Shown here: piece by piece, positions 8,968 to 17,582 of the stretch
Layout of the letters: each line of letters begins with the position of its first letter
Position numbering within the stretch: position 1 is the first letter of the stretch
Assembly (NCBI RefSeq): GCF_045446075.1
Contig: NZ_JBJJBQ010000003.1
Coordinates: 325,845 to 389,844 of the forward strand
DNA: 64,000 nt
Direction: 5' to 3'
Source: Flavisericum labens
Lineage (GTDB): Bacteria > Bacteroidota > Bacteroidia > Flavobacteriales > Flavobacteriaceae
Notes under the pieces: model-generated
What the model was told of the DNA's origin: nothing
The model's database searches: none
What the model saw: only the letters and a program-made list of their open reading frames with translations
Program-made: the position numbers and the translations under genes

Positions 8968-9765
8968 CTACAACAATTGAGCTAAATCGGTAGGAATTTC
9001 GCAAATCGGAATAGGAATCATCTTATGCTTATTGGCGTTGTTAAATCGTTTGTAAATTTTAAACACTTCTTTTTGTCTGCCGGAGAAATCATCTATGGTT
9101 TTACCTTGGTCATCCATTTTCATGGCCCATTCTAGTTCAGGATATGACGCTCCTATTTGATCTTCGTCGGTTCTGTCGTCACCCCAAAGGCCGTCGGTTG
9201 GTGCTGCATCTATAATTTCTTGGTTTATTCCTAGAAATTTGGCGACTTCATAAACTTCGGTTTTAAGCAAATCGGCTATAGGGCTTAAGTCTACACCTCC
9301 ATCGCCATATTTAGTGTAGAAACCAACACCAAAATCTTCAACTTTATTACCGGTACCGGCAACCAGTAGGCCTTCTAACGCTGCAAAATAATACAACGAA
9401 GTCATTCGTAATCGGGCACGTGTATTAGCTAACGACATAAAACGTTCTTCTTCATTATCAACTGGCGGCAATGAATCTATCAAACTGTCAAAAACAGGTG
9501 TTAGGTTAACCTGGGTCATACTTACTTTTTCAAAATTTGATTTTAACCAGTCAATATGATTCAAAGCTCTATTAACTTGCGAAGGGGCTTGGTGAATAGG
9601 CATTTCTAAACATAGCAAGTTAAGTCCCGTTTTTGCACAAAGTGTGGATGTAACAGCCGAATCAATACCACCTGAAACCCCAATAACAAAACCATTAACG
9701 CCAGCATTTGTAGCATAATCTTTAAGCCAGTTTACAATATAATCTACAACTTTTTCTGTTTGCAT
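8968..9765 (-). CDS. nadE: NAD+ synthase, ammonia/glutamine-independent short form
   Basis: Final step of NAD synthesis: amidation of deamido-NAD with ATP. The PP-loop SGGIDSA lies near residues 31-37, and the KVEDFGVGFYTKYGDGG block that binds substrate is present. No N-terminal glutaminase domain, so ammonia should be the nitrogen source. I chose the ATG at 9765 (MQTEKVVDYIVNWL) over an in-frame start 14 codons upstream because the extension is not family-like. The resulting 265 residues are normal. Divergent from gldB; the shared gap has a TAnnTTTG-like box in this direction at 9805-9812. Confidence 0.93.
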   Translation of the reverse strand: MQTEKVVDYIVNWLKDYATNAGVNGFVIGVSGGIDSAVTSTLCAKTGLNLLCLEMPIHQAPSQVNRALNHIDWLKSNFEKVSMTQVNLTPVFDSLIDSLPPVDNEEERFMSLANTRARLRMTSLYYFAALEGLLVAGTGNKVEDFGVGFYTKYGDGGVDLSPIADLLKTEVYEVAKFLGINQEIIDAAPTDGLWGDDRTDEDQIGASYPELEWAMKMDDQGKTIDDFSGRQKEVFKIYKRFNNANKHKMIPIPICEIPTDLAQLL

Positions 9766-9839
9766 TTTTATCAAATTTAATTCTAAGAATAGTACCTTTG
9801 CTAACAAAAATAACCCATAAGCTCAATTTATAAAAATTT

Positions 9840-10820
9840 ATGACGTTTAAGTTTTTTATGAAGACTGTTTTATATGTTTTTGCCTTGCTGCTCATAGTAA
9901 GTTCCTGTAAAAATGATAGTGGATTAGAGGGCGAAATTGCCAATGTAAATACGGATGTTAAGATTGAACGTTTTGATATGCTCTTTAAAAAAGTGAATGA
10001 AGAAAGCTTTCCTAATCTCAAGAAATCTTATCCATTTATGTTTCCTGAAAAGTATACCGATTCGTTTTGGTTGGCCAGAAAAGAAGATAGCCTTCAGATA
10101 CAATTATTGGAAGAAGTAGTTGATGAATTTGCTGAATTTGAAAACGTCGAGGGAGAAATAGAATCGCTTTTCAACCATATAAAATATTATTTTCCAGAAT
10201 TTAATCCGCCAAGAATAATTACTGTAACTAATGATGTCGATTACAGAAACAGTATGATTGTTACTGATACTATTGCCTTAATCGCATTAGATTCGTATTT
10301 GGGTGGCGACCACAAGTTTTATCAAGGTATTCCTAAGTATGTTCGGGCCAACTTAAGAAAGGAACAAATCGTGGTTGATTTGGCTGATGCCTATGCAGAA
10401 AAATTTATTTTTCAACCGAAGAGAAAATCCTTGTTGGACGAAATGATTTACTTTGGAAAACAACTGTATTTTAAAGATGTGGTTATTCCGTTTAAAACCG
10501 ATGCCGAAAAAATAGCTTATACTAGTTCAGAACTAGAATGGGCGAAATCCAACGAAAGTTATATATGGCGTTATTTTGTGGAGCGCGAACTATTGTTTAG
10601 CAACGACACAAAATTACCAAGCCGGTTTATAAACCCTGCGCCTTTCAGTAAGTTTTTCCTAGAAGAAATTGACACCGATTCACCTGGCCGTTTGGGTAGG
10701 TACATAGGTTGGCAAATTGTGCGGGCATACATGGAAAATAACAACGTATCGTTAAACGAAATGCTCATAAAAAGCACTGAAGATATTTTTAACAACTCAA
10801 AGTTTAAACCTAGAAAATAA
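9840..10820 (+). CDS. gldB: gliding motility lipoprotein GldB
   Basis: Lipoprotein required for gliding in Flavobacterium. A signal peptide ends in a lipobox (LLIVSSC, Cys at residue 23), followed by a soluble domain with the family pattern IERFDMLFKK, FPNLKKSYPFMFP and a C-terminal GRYIGWQIVRAYMENN. At 326 residues the length is normal. An ATG at 9858 would also give a good signal peptide. A possible -7 box TACCTTTG lies at 9793-9800. The stop codon overlaps the gldC start (TAATG), so the two are translationally coupled. Confidence 0.93.
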   Translation: MTFKFFMKTVLYVFALLLIVSSCKNDSGLEGEIANVNTDVKIERFDMLFKKVNEESFPNLKKSYPFMFPEKYTDSFWLARKEDSLQIQLLEEVVDEFAEFENVEGEIESLFNHIKYYFPEFNPPRIITVTNDVDYRNSMIVTDTIALIALDSYLGGDHKFYQGIPKYVRANLRKEQIVVDLADAYAEKFIFQPKRKSLLDEMIYFGKQLYFKDVVIPFKTDAEKIAYTSSELEWAKSNESYIWRYFVERELLFSNDTKLPSRFINPAPFSKFFLEEIDTDSPGRLGRYIGWQIVRAYMENNNVSLNEMLIKSTEDIFNNSKFKPRK

Positions 10821-11152
10821 TGGCTAATATAAAATCGAAAATAGAATTAAACATTGAACTAGACGAAAACCGAGTGCCCGAAAAACTGAAATGGACAGCA
10901 CAAGATGGCGGAATAACCAACCAAGAAGCCAAAGCCATGATGTTATCTGTTTGGGATTCTAAGACACAAGAATCTTTGCGAATAGATTTATGGACCAAAG
11001 ATATGCCCGTAGATGAGATGAAAGTGTTTTTCCATCAAACCTTAGTAGCCATGAGTGATACATTTTATCGCGCTACACAAGACGATAAAATGAGTGCCAC
11101 CATGAAAGATTTTTGCGATTATTTTTCCGAGAAATTGGAGTTGAAAAAGTAA
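10820..11152 (+). CDS. gldC: gliding motility protein GldC
   Basis: Small cytoplasmic protein (110 residues) that follows gldB in Flavobacteriaceae and improves gliding; its biochemical role is unknown. Recognised by the family opening (KSKIELNIELDENRVPEKL) and the W-x-AQDGG segment. No signal peptide or membrane segment. Overlaps gldB by 1 bp and ends 6 bp before the convergent deformylase-like gene, with no terminator hairpin visible between them. Confidence 0.93.
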   Translation: MANIKSKIELNIELDENRVPEKLKWTAQDGGITNQEAKAMMLSVWDSKTQESLRIDLWTKDMPVDEMKVFFHQTLVAMSDTFYRATQDDKMSATMKDFCDYFSEKLELKK

Positions 11153-11158
11153 AGAATA

Positions 11159-11785
11159 CTACTTTTTAGCATCTTGTGTTTCCTTTTTAAGGTGGTCTAA
11201 ATAAAGTATTCCATTTAAATGGTCAATTTCATGCTGAAAGATTACTGACGTAAAATTTCCTACCGTTTCAGATTTATGTTTACCAGCCATGGTGTCGTAC
11301 TCAATTTTAATGGTTAAAGCGCGGCAGTTTAAAGTGTCAATTCTGTTTGGAATGGATAAGCACCCCTCTCTAGCGGTTTGCTTTTTTTCTGAATACTCTA
11401 CGATTTCAGGGTTTAAATACACTTCAAAAGGGAAGTTTTCCTTATCAAAACGTTGTACCCAAATAATGTTTTTCGAAATGCCTACTTGTGGTGCTGCAAC
11501 GCCCACACCCAAACTCATAGAGTCTGTTACGGTGACGTAAAGTCGTTTCACAAAGGTTTTAAGAACTGGGTTTTTTGGATTTGGTTTTATATAGGAACTT
11601 TTAGTTCGAAGAAGCAAAGAATCTGTTTTACTGGTGATTTTATAAACCCTCATAGGTTTAAGGCTATCAGAATTCATAATGAGTTTTGTTTCTTCAGAAG
11701 AAAACCCTTTTTTCGAAACAGTTTTTGTGCTCGAACAGCCAGCAATTAATAGAAAGGTGAAGATTATAGCTACTCGGTATTTCAT
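11159..11785 (-). CDS. peptide-deformylase-fold lipoprotein
   Basis: All three peptide deformylase motifs are intact: GVGVAAPQ (93-100), EGCLSIP (140-146, metal-ligand C142) and HEIDHLNG (185-192). Yet the protein starts with a signal peptide and lipobox (LLIAGC, Cys17) and carries about 75 extra residues before the catalytic domain. It should therefore be a membrane-anchored enzyme outside the cytoplasm, where no formylated nascent chains exist. A cytoplasmic deformylase would have to be encoded elsewhere. Substrate unknown. Convergent with gldC and 31 bp downstream of rodA; it could be the tail of the rod operon. Confidence 0.88.
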   Translation of the reverse strand: MKYRVAIIFTFLLIAGCSSTKTVSKKGFSSEETKLIMNSDSLKPMRVYKITSKTDSLLLRTKSSYIKPNPKNPVLKTFVKRLYVTVTDSMSLGVGVAAPQVGISKNIIWVQRFDKENFPFEVYLNPEIVEYSEKKQTAREGCLSIPNRIDTLNCRALTIKIEYDTMAGKHKSETVGNFTSVIFQHEIDHLNGILYLDHLKKETQDAKK

Positions 11786-11816
11786 CAGAAAAAGTAATTA
11801 AAAAAAAATTATAGAG

Positions 11817-13094
11817 CTACCATTCGTTGATGCGGTTAGAATCCAATTTAATAAAAATAAAGATTAATATTGTAAAAGCCCAAAGCCCAGAACCTCCGTA
11901 ACTAAACAGAGGCAATGGAATGCCAATAGTGGGTATTAAGCCCATAACCATTCCAATATTTATAAAAAAGTGGATAAAAATGATTGCAGCTACACTGTAG
12001 CCATAGACCCTGCTGAATTGTGATTTTTGCAACTCGGCCAAATGGAGTATGCGAAGCAACAACAATACAAATGTTATAACTACCAAGCTGCTTCCTAAAA
12101 AACCCCATTCTTCACCAACGGTGCTAAAAATGTAATCGGTGTGTTGCTCGGGAACAAATTTTCCAGTGGTTCTTGTGCCTTCCAAAAAACCTCTGCCTAG
12201 AAAACCTCCCGAACTAATCGCTTTTTCTGACTCATTAAGGTTGTAAGCGAATGTTTGTTTCATCCTTTCTAGCTTTACGGGGTCTTTTTCTAGATTTAGC
12301 CAAAGACTAATTCGGTCTTGTTGGTGAGGTTGTAAGATATTTTGATAAAAGAACTTTACACCGAACGACATGGCAATGGCAAACACCGAAATAAGAATAG
12401 ACTGATAGATTCTCAATTTCTTTTTGCTCAAAAAATGGTAGCTTATAACAGCAACAATGGCTATAACAGAAGTAATAATAGCACCGAATTTTAATGCTAA
12501 AACCGATAATATAACAGTGGAGATTCCGAAGGTAAGGTAGTATCTTGGTAGCCCTTCTCTGTATAATACGAAGAAAAATGCACCATAAACAATGGTGCTT
12601 CCCGTATCATTTTGCAATAGCACCAAAACCGCGGGAATGAGAATGATGACAAAAAGCTGGATTTGGTTTTTTAGAGAATTTATGTTGAAGTTTAAATCGC
12701 TAACATATTTAGCGACGGCAAGAGCAGTAGCCATTTTCGCAAACTCACTGGGTTGAATGGTCATGCCCCCAATGGCATACCATGAGGTGGCACCATTTAC
12801 ATTTTTTCCAAATACAAAAAGACCGACCAAAGACAACATGGATGTGAAGTAAATAATACTTGAAAACCGTTCATAAAATTTCGCGTCGATAGCCAGCAAC
12901 AAAACAATAAGCCCAACAGTCAGAAAAATGAAAATCAGTTGTTTGCCAAAAGGTTGTGAAAAATCAAAATAATCTATGGAAGTTCCTGTGTGTGATGCTG
13001 ACAGTATATTTAGCCAACCAAAGCCGACCAATAGCAAGAAAAGAATAATGGTAATCCAATCGAATCTGAAATGCCTGTTAGTGTCTCTAACCAT
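11817..13094 (-). CDS. rodA: RodA, SEDS peptidoglycan polymerase
   Basis: Polytopic SEDS-family glycosyltransferase that polymerises glycan strands for lateral wall growth together with PBP2. The 425-residue protein has about ten hydrophobic segments and the family blocks QPSEFAKMATALA, LLQNDTGSTIVYG and, near the C-terminus, GLIPTIGIPLPLFSYGGSG. Its start codon overlaps the PBP2 stop (TAATG). Last core gene of the minus-strand mreB-mreC-mreD-mrdA-rodA operon. Confidence 0.95.
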   Translation of the reverse strand: MVRDTNRHFRFDWITIILFLLLVGFGWLNILSASHTGTSIDYFDFSQPFGKQLIFIFLTVGLIVLLLAIDAKFYERFSSIIYFTSMLSLVGLFVFGKNVNGATSWYAIGGMTIQPSEFAKMATALAVAKYVSDLNFNINSLKNQIQLFVIILIPAVLVLLQNDTGSTIVYGAFFFVLYREGLPRYYLTFGISTVILSVLALKFGAIITSVIAIVAVISYHFLSKKKLRIYQSILISVFAIAMSFGVKFFYQNILQPHQQDRISLWLNLEKDPVKLERMKQTFAYNLNESEKAISSGGFLGRGFLEGTRTTGKFVPEQHTDYIFSTVGEEWGFLGSSLVVITFVLLLLRILHLAELQKSQFSRVYGYSVAAIIFIHFFINIGMVMGLIPTIGIPLPLFSYGGSGLWAFTILIFIFIKLDSNRINEW

Positions 13095-15031
13095 TAATTG
13101 TTCGTTTCGTTAATTTTTTTCAATTCTCTTTTTAGCTGTTTGTATTCCTGTTCTTCAACTAATTGCATAGTTGTATAGCCATTTATTTTAAATGGTTCGC
13201 CAGAATAGGGTTTAGCATATTCATTTTCTAAGCTATGTGTTAAAAGCCATTCTTCCAAATCGGTTCTGGTAATGTAACCCTTAATGTGTTTTTCTATCAT
13301 TAAACTGGCCACTTTTCCAGCAAACCTACTGCCCCAATAACCGTTTTCAACAAAAACAGCAATGGCGATTTTTGGGTTTTCTTTGGGTGCGAATGCAACA
13401 AATATGGAGTGGTCTGTTAGCTGGGTTTTTACGCTATCTATTTTAACAAAATTCTCAACCGTTCCTGTTTTTCCACAGATTTCAATTTCCTTAACTTGTA
13501 ATGAGGCGGCCGTTCCTTTTTTATATACCTGCAACATACCTTCAATTACAGGATCAAAATGTTTGCTGTCAATGGTTGTCTGCTTGGGTTTTGTAAACTG
13601 TTCGGGCAACGTTTCGTTCTCTATGTTTTTTATAATATGAGGTGTATAGTAATAACCCCTATTGGCTATGGCAGCAGCCATATTTGCCAACTGAATGGGA
13701 GTTGTAGCCACTTCACCCTGACCAATAGCGTTTGAAATGGTATAGGTTGAATAAAACGTTTTTGGATAAATATTTTTATAATAATCCCGATCGGGAATTC
13801 TGCCTTTTTGACCTACGTACAGGTCATTGTTTAAAAATTCACCCAAACCAAAACTTTTGGCATGTTTGCTCCAGGCATCAATGCCGTCGGAAGCATTACC
13901 ATTTTTGTCTAATATTTTACGGTATGTTGTTGCAAAATAAGCGTTGCAGGATCTTTGGATACCTGATATTAAATTATTTCTTGTGCCATAATTACAGTGG
14001 CATTTCATAATTCGGTTGCCATAGCGGTAGCCTTTGTAGCAGGTAACGGATTCTTCAGGGGTAATGACGCCCTCTTGTAAAGCGATTAAGGCATTCATTA
14101 GTTTAAACGGCGAACCCGGCTCGTAAACGCCTTGCAGACTTCGGTTAAAAAGTGGTTTGGCAATAGAATCGTTGTAAAGTTTGGTAAAGTTTTTTGAGCG
14201 TTCGCGCCCTACCAAAATATTAGGGTCGTAAGTTGGTGCCGCAACCATGGCCAAAATTTCACCGGATGAAGGTTCAATGGCTATTACGCCCCCACGCTTA
14301 TTTTTCATTAACAGTTCGCCATAGGCTTGTAGTTGGGCGTCAATGGTGATGGTGATGTCTTTTCCAGGCACAGGAATAGTGTCGAATTTACCGTCTTTAT
14401 AAGGTCCAATATTTCTGTTAAAACGGTCCTTCTGAATGAACTTTTTGCCCTTTGTGCCTCGCAATGTCTTTTCGTACGAAGCTTCAACACCTTGCTTTCC
14501 AATTAAATCGCCCATACGGTAGTAAGGGTCTCTACTTATTATCCGGTTGTTTACTTCACCTATGTCGCCCAAAACATTAGCGCCAATGGAAGTGGTGTAG
14601 TGCCTTAAAGAACGTTTTTGAATATAAAATCCTTTAAACTTTCGCATTTTTTCCTGTAAAACGGCATAGTCTTCTTTGGATAAATGAGAAACAAAAACCG
14701 ATTCTAAACGAGGCGAGTAGTTATAGGCTCTTTCATATTTCTTAATGAAATCTTTTTTTTCAATTTTTAAAAGTCTGCAGAATTCCAAGGTATCCAAAGA
14801 TTCTACTTCCCGTGGAATAACCATCACATCGTACGATGGTTGGTTAGATACCAAAAGCTCGCCATTGCGGTCGTAAACAAAACCACGTTTGGGTAGATCA
14901 AACACCTTTCTAATGGCATTATCGTCATACAAACTTTGGGTGTTGGTAGTGTAAACCTGCAAATAAAAAAGCCTTGAAATAAATAGGAGGCCTACGGCAA
15001 TTACCGAAATAAAAAGTAATAATTGTCTCAT
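13094..15031 (-). CDS. mrdA: penicillin-binding protein 2 (rod-system transpeptidase)
   Basis: Class B PBP, partner of RodA, that cross-links peptidoglycan in the elongasome. It has an N-terminal membrane anchor (residues about 3-22), a dimerisation/pedestal domain, and a transpeptidase domain with S307-P-F-K as the active-site SxxK, SCN as SxN (near 363) and CGKTGT as KTG (near 517). 645 residues, normal length. Overlaps mreD by 4 bp and rodA by 1 bp, which supports a tightly coupled operon. Confidence 0.95.
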   Translation of the reverse strand: MRQLLLFISVIAVGLLFISRLFYLQVYTTNTQSLYDDNAIRKVFDLPKRGFVYDRNGELLVSNQPSYDVMVIPREVESLDTLEFCRLLKIEKKDFIKKYERAYNYSPRLESVFVSHLSKEDYAVLQEKMRKFKGFYIQKRSLRHYTTSIGANVLGDIGEVNNRIISRDPYYRMGDLIGKQGVEASYEKTLRGTKGKKFIQKDRFNRNIGPYKDGKFDTIPVPGKDITITIDAQLQAYGELLMKNKRGGVIAIEPSSGEILAMVAAPTYDPNILVGRERSKNFTKLYNDSIAKPLFNRSLQGVYEPGSPFKLMNALIALQEGVITPEESVTCYKGYRYGNRIMKCHCNYGTRNNLISGIQRSCNAYFATTYRKILDKNGNASDGIDAWSKHAKSFGLGEFLNNDLYVGQKGRIPDRDYYKNIYPKTFYSTYTISNAIGQGEVATTPIQLANMAAAIANRGYYYTPHIIKNIENETLPEQFTKPKQTTIDSKHFDPVIEGMLQVYKKGTAASLQVKEIEICGKTGTVENFVKIDSVKTQLTDHSIFVAFAPKENPKIAIAVFVENGYWGSRFAGKVASLMIEKHIKGYITRTDLEEWLLTHSLENEYAKPYSGEPFKINGYTTMQLVEEQEYKQLKRELKKINETNN

Positions 15032-15534
15032 TTCGCTTTTCTACTAAAGATAATGGTTACTATCACACTTAATAAGATAGTAAATATAATAGAGAATAAC
15101 GTTTTTTGTAGCACTAAAAGTATTTCCGAAACACTAAAAATTTCTAAAGAAAATAGCACAAAATGGTGTAAAACGGTTAGGAGTGTAAAATAGGTGAGTT
15201 TTGAACCAAAATCTATAGTGTTGAACTTAACGTTTTGGTGTTCGTAAACGGTTCCGAAAGATGACTTTAATATCATAGGGCGTAAATAGGCGATAAATAC
15301 TGAAGCGCCAGCATGTATACCTCCGGTGTCAAGAAATAAATCAATAATTAACCCTAATAAAAATGCCAATAACAAGAGGATAATGCGATTGTGCTTTATG
15401 GGAAAAAGAGCTATAAAAAGTATATAGATATACGGATTAATATAGCCCATAAAATTAATATGGTTCAATATTAAAACCTGCACAATAACCAAGGTTATAA
15501 AACGGACGGTATGAATTGAAAGTAGGTTGTTCAT
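15028..15534 (-). CDS. mreD: MreD, rod shape-determining membrane protein
   Basis: 168-residue membrane protein with about five hydrophobic segments, in the canonical position between mreC and PBP2. The GLIIDLFLDTGGIHAGAS segment fits the family. It is part of the cytoplasmic membrane complex that couples MreB filaments to the wall synthases. The start codon directly follows the mreC stop and the gene overlaps PBP2 by 4 bp. Confidence 0.9.
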   Translation of the reverse strand: MNNLLSIHTVRFITLVIVQVLILNHINFMGYINPYIYILFIALFPIKHNRIILLLLAFLLGLIIDLFLDTGGIHAGASVFIAYLRPMILKSSFGTVYEHQNVKFNTIDFGSKLTYFTLLTVLHHFVLFSLEIFSVSEILLVLQKTLFSIIFTILLSVIVTIIFSRKAK

Positions 15535-16353
15535 TTAATTATCATCGTCCAATAGTTGGTTGATTTCCTTTCGGTTTACATTTTCAATTATATAAACATG
15601 TTCCAAGTTGGTCATGTCGTTAAACAGTTTTACATTGAGTTCATAAAAATTTTGGTCATTATCTAATTGAAAATCATCAACGGTACCTATGGGAATTCCT
15701 TTAGGGAAAATTGAACTTATTCCAGAAGTAATGATCGTGTCGCCTTTTGATACTGGGGCGATTTTTTGAATATCAATTAATTGAGCATGTGAAGGGGCTT
15801 TCCCGTTCCATACTAAAGAGCCATAATGATTGGTTTTTTTCAGTTGGGCACTAATTTTTATGGTTGAATTTAAAATTGATATTACCGTACTGTATCCACG
15901 ACTGGTTTTGTCAACGATACCCACTATGCCTTTTGAAGAAATAACACCAAAATCCTGTTTAATACTATCTTTTTTTCCTTTATTTATTGTTAAATAGTTA
16001 TCGGTTAGCGAGTAACTATTTTTTATAATATTAGCTGTATAAAATCGATAGGCTTTGTTAAAAGTTACACTGTCAATGTAAGTGGAGTCGGTTTCTATTA
16101 CAGAATTTTGAAGTAGTGCTCTAAGTTTTCTGTTTTCTTCTGCCAGTATTTCATTTTGAGATTTTAAATTGAAATAACTGCTGATGTTATTGACGGAATT
16201 ATAAACACCTCCCGTTAAAAAATTAGCAGAATTGATAAATTTACTGGTGTGATACGAATGTGACTGTATGGTAAACAACAACGAAATAGAAAAGAGCAAC
16301 AAGAACAACAAAAAGTTTTTGTTCTTTATTATAAAATTAATAATCTGTTGCAT
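15535..16353 (-). CDS. mreC: MreC, rod shape-determining protein
   Basis: Bitopic elongasome scaffold: one N-terminal membrane segment (residues about 12-28), then a coiled coil (about 62-90, EILAEENRKLRALLQ) and a periplasmic beta domain with family motifs (GKKDSIKQDFGVISSKGIVG, SLVWNG, GDTIITSG, FPKGIPIG). 272 residues. Lies 21 bp downstream of mreB and abuts mreD. Confidence 0.94.
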   Translation of the reverse strand: MQQIINFIIKNKNFLLFLLLFSISLLFTIQSHSYHTSKFINSANFLTGGVYNSVNNISSYFNLKSQNEILAEENRKLRALLQNSVIETDSTYIDSVTFNKAYRFYTANIIKNSYSLTDNYLTINKGKKDSIKQDFGVISSKGIVGIVDKTSRGYSTVISILNSTIKISAQLKKTNHYGSLVWNGKAPSHAQLIDIQKIAPVSKGDTIITSGISSIFPKGIPIGTVDDFQLDNDQNFYELNVKLFNDMTNLEHVYIIENVNRKEINQLLDDDN

Positions 16354-16374
16354 GGGTGTTCGCCTATTTTACGC

Positions 16375-17403
16375 TTACTTTATCAATACGCTTTTGTATT
16401 TAGGTAAATTTTTAAGGGTGATGCCTGTACCTCTTACAACGGCACGCAAAGGGTCTTCGGCAATGTAAACGGGCAAGTCTGTTTTTTGTGATAAACGTTT
16501 ATCTAAGCCGCGTAACATCGAACCACCACCGGCCAAATAGATACCAGTATTGTAAATATCGGCGGCCAATTCTGGAGGGGTTTGCGAAAGGGTCTCCATA
16601 ACGGCGTCTTCAATTCGCAGAATAGACTTATCTAATGCTTTAGCAATTTCACGGTATGAAATTGAAACCTGTTTTGGTTTTCCAGTTAATAAATCACGCC
16701 CTTGAACACTCATATCTTCAGGTGGCAATTCCAGATCTTCGGTAGCGGCACCTATTTGGATTTTTATTTTTTCAGCTGTACGCTCACCAACATAAAGATT
16801 GTGTTGCGTACGCATGTAATAAACAATATCGTTAGTAAATACATCACCGGCAATTTTAACTGATTTATCGCAAACAATTCCGCCAAGAGCGATAACAGCA
16901 ATTTCAGTGGTACCACCACCTATATCAACGACCATATTCCCTTTAGGCTGCATGATGTCAACCCCAATACCAATTGCCGCAGCCATAGGTTCGTGTATTA
17001 AATATACTTCTTTTCCATTTACACGTTCAGCACTTTCTTTTACAGCGCGCATTTCCACTTCGGTAATTCCTGATGGAATACAGATAACCATACGCAGTGC
17101 AGGAGTGAAAAACTTCTTTTTTAATGCTGGTATGTTTTTAATGAACATACTTATCATTTGTTCCGAAGCATCAAAGTCGGCAATCACGCCATCTTTTAAC
17201 GGACGAATGGTTTTTATGTTTTCATGGGTTTTACCCTGCATTAAACTAGCTTGTTGACCAACGGCAATTATTTTGCCAGAAATTCTATCTCGTGCTACTA
17301 TTGAAGGGGCGTCAACAACAACTTTGTCGTTGTGAATAATAAGTGTATTTGCAGTACCTAAATCTATTGCAATTTCTTCTGTTAAGAAATCAAAAAATCC
17401 CAT
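16375..17403 (-). CDS. mreB: MreB, actin-like rod shape protein
   Basis: Cytoskeletal ATPase that organises lateral wall synthesis. Actin-fold motifs are all present: IAIDLGTANT (phosphate 1), VDIGGGTTEIAVI (phosphate 2) and IYLAGGGSMLRGLD (adenosine motif). 342 residues, normal length. First gene of the minus-strand rod operon; about 180 bp separate it from purH upstream, enough for its own promoter. Confidence 0.97.
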   Translation of the reverse strand: MGFFDFLTEEIAIDLGTANTLIIHNDKVVVDAPSIVARDRISGKIIAVGQQASLMQGKTHENIKTIRPLKDGVIADFDASEQMISMFIKNIPALKKKFFTPALRMVICIPSGITEVEMRAVKESAERVNGKEVYLIHEPMAAAIGIGVDIMQPKGNMVVDIGGGTTEIAVIALGGIVCDKSVKIAGDVFTNDIVYYMRTQHNLYVGERTAEKIKIQIGAATEDLELPPEDMSVQGRDLLTGKPKQVSISYREIAKALDKSILRIEDAVMETLSQTPPELAADIYNTGIYLAGGGSMLRGLDKRLSQKTDLPVYIAEDPLRAVVRGTGITLKNLPKYKSVLIK

Positions 17404-17582
17404 GCGCTATTAAAAGTTGTTTATGGTTAAAAAACGAATCTCGTAAAAGTAATAAAAGTTAATAAATATATGAGTTTTAAAAGGTTCAAATTGATTTTTA
17501 AAACAAAGCATACGATACTTATACGCTATTAGTCGATTTTTGGACGATTATAATTAAAATACTCGCCCCAATTATGTTAGTT

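Noticed and set aside
9766..9807. Longer start for nadE, 14 codons upstream
   Set aside because: The extension is hydrophobic and not family-like; the ATG at 9765 gives the normal N-terminus.
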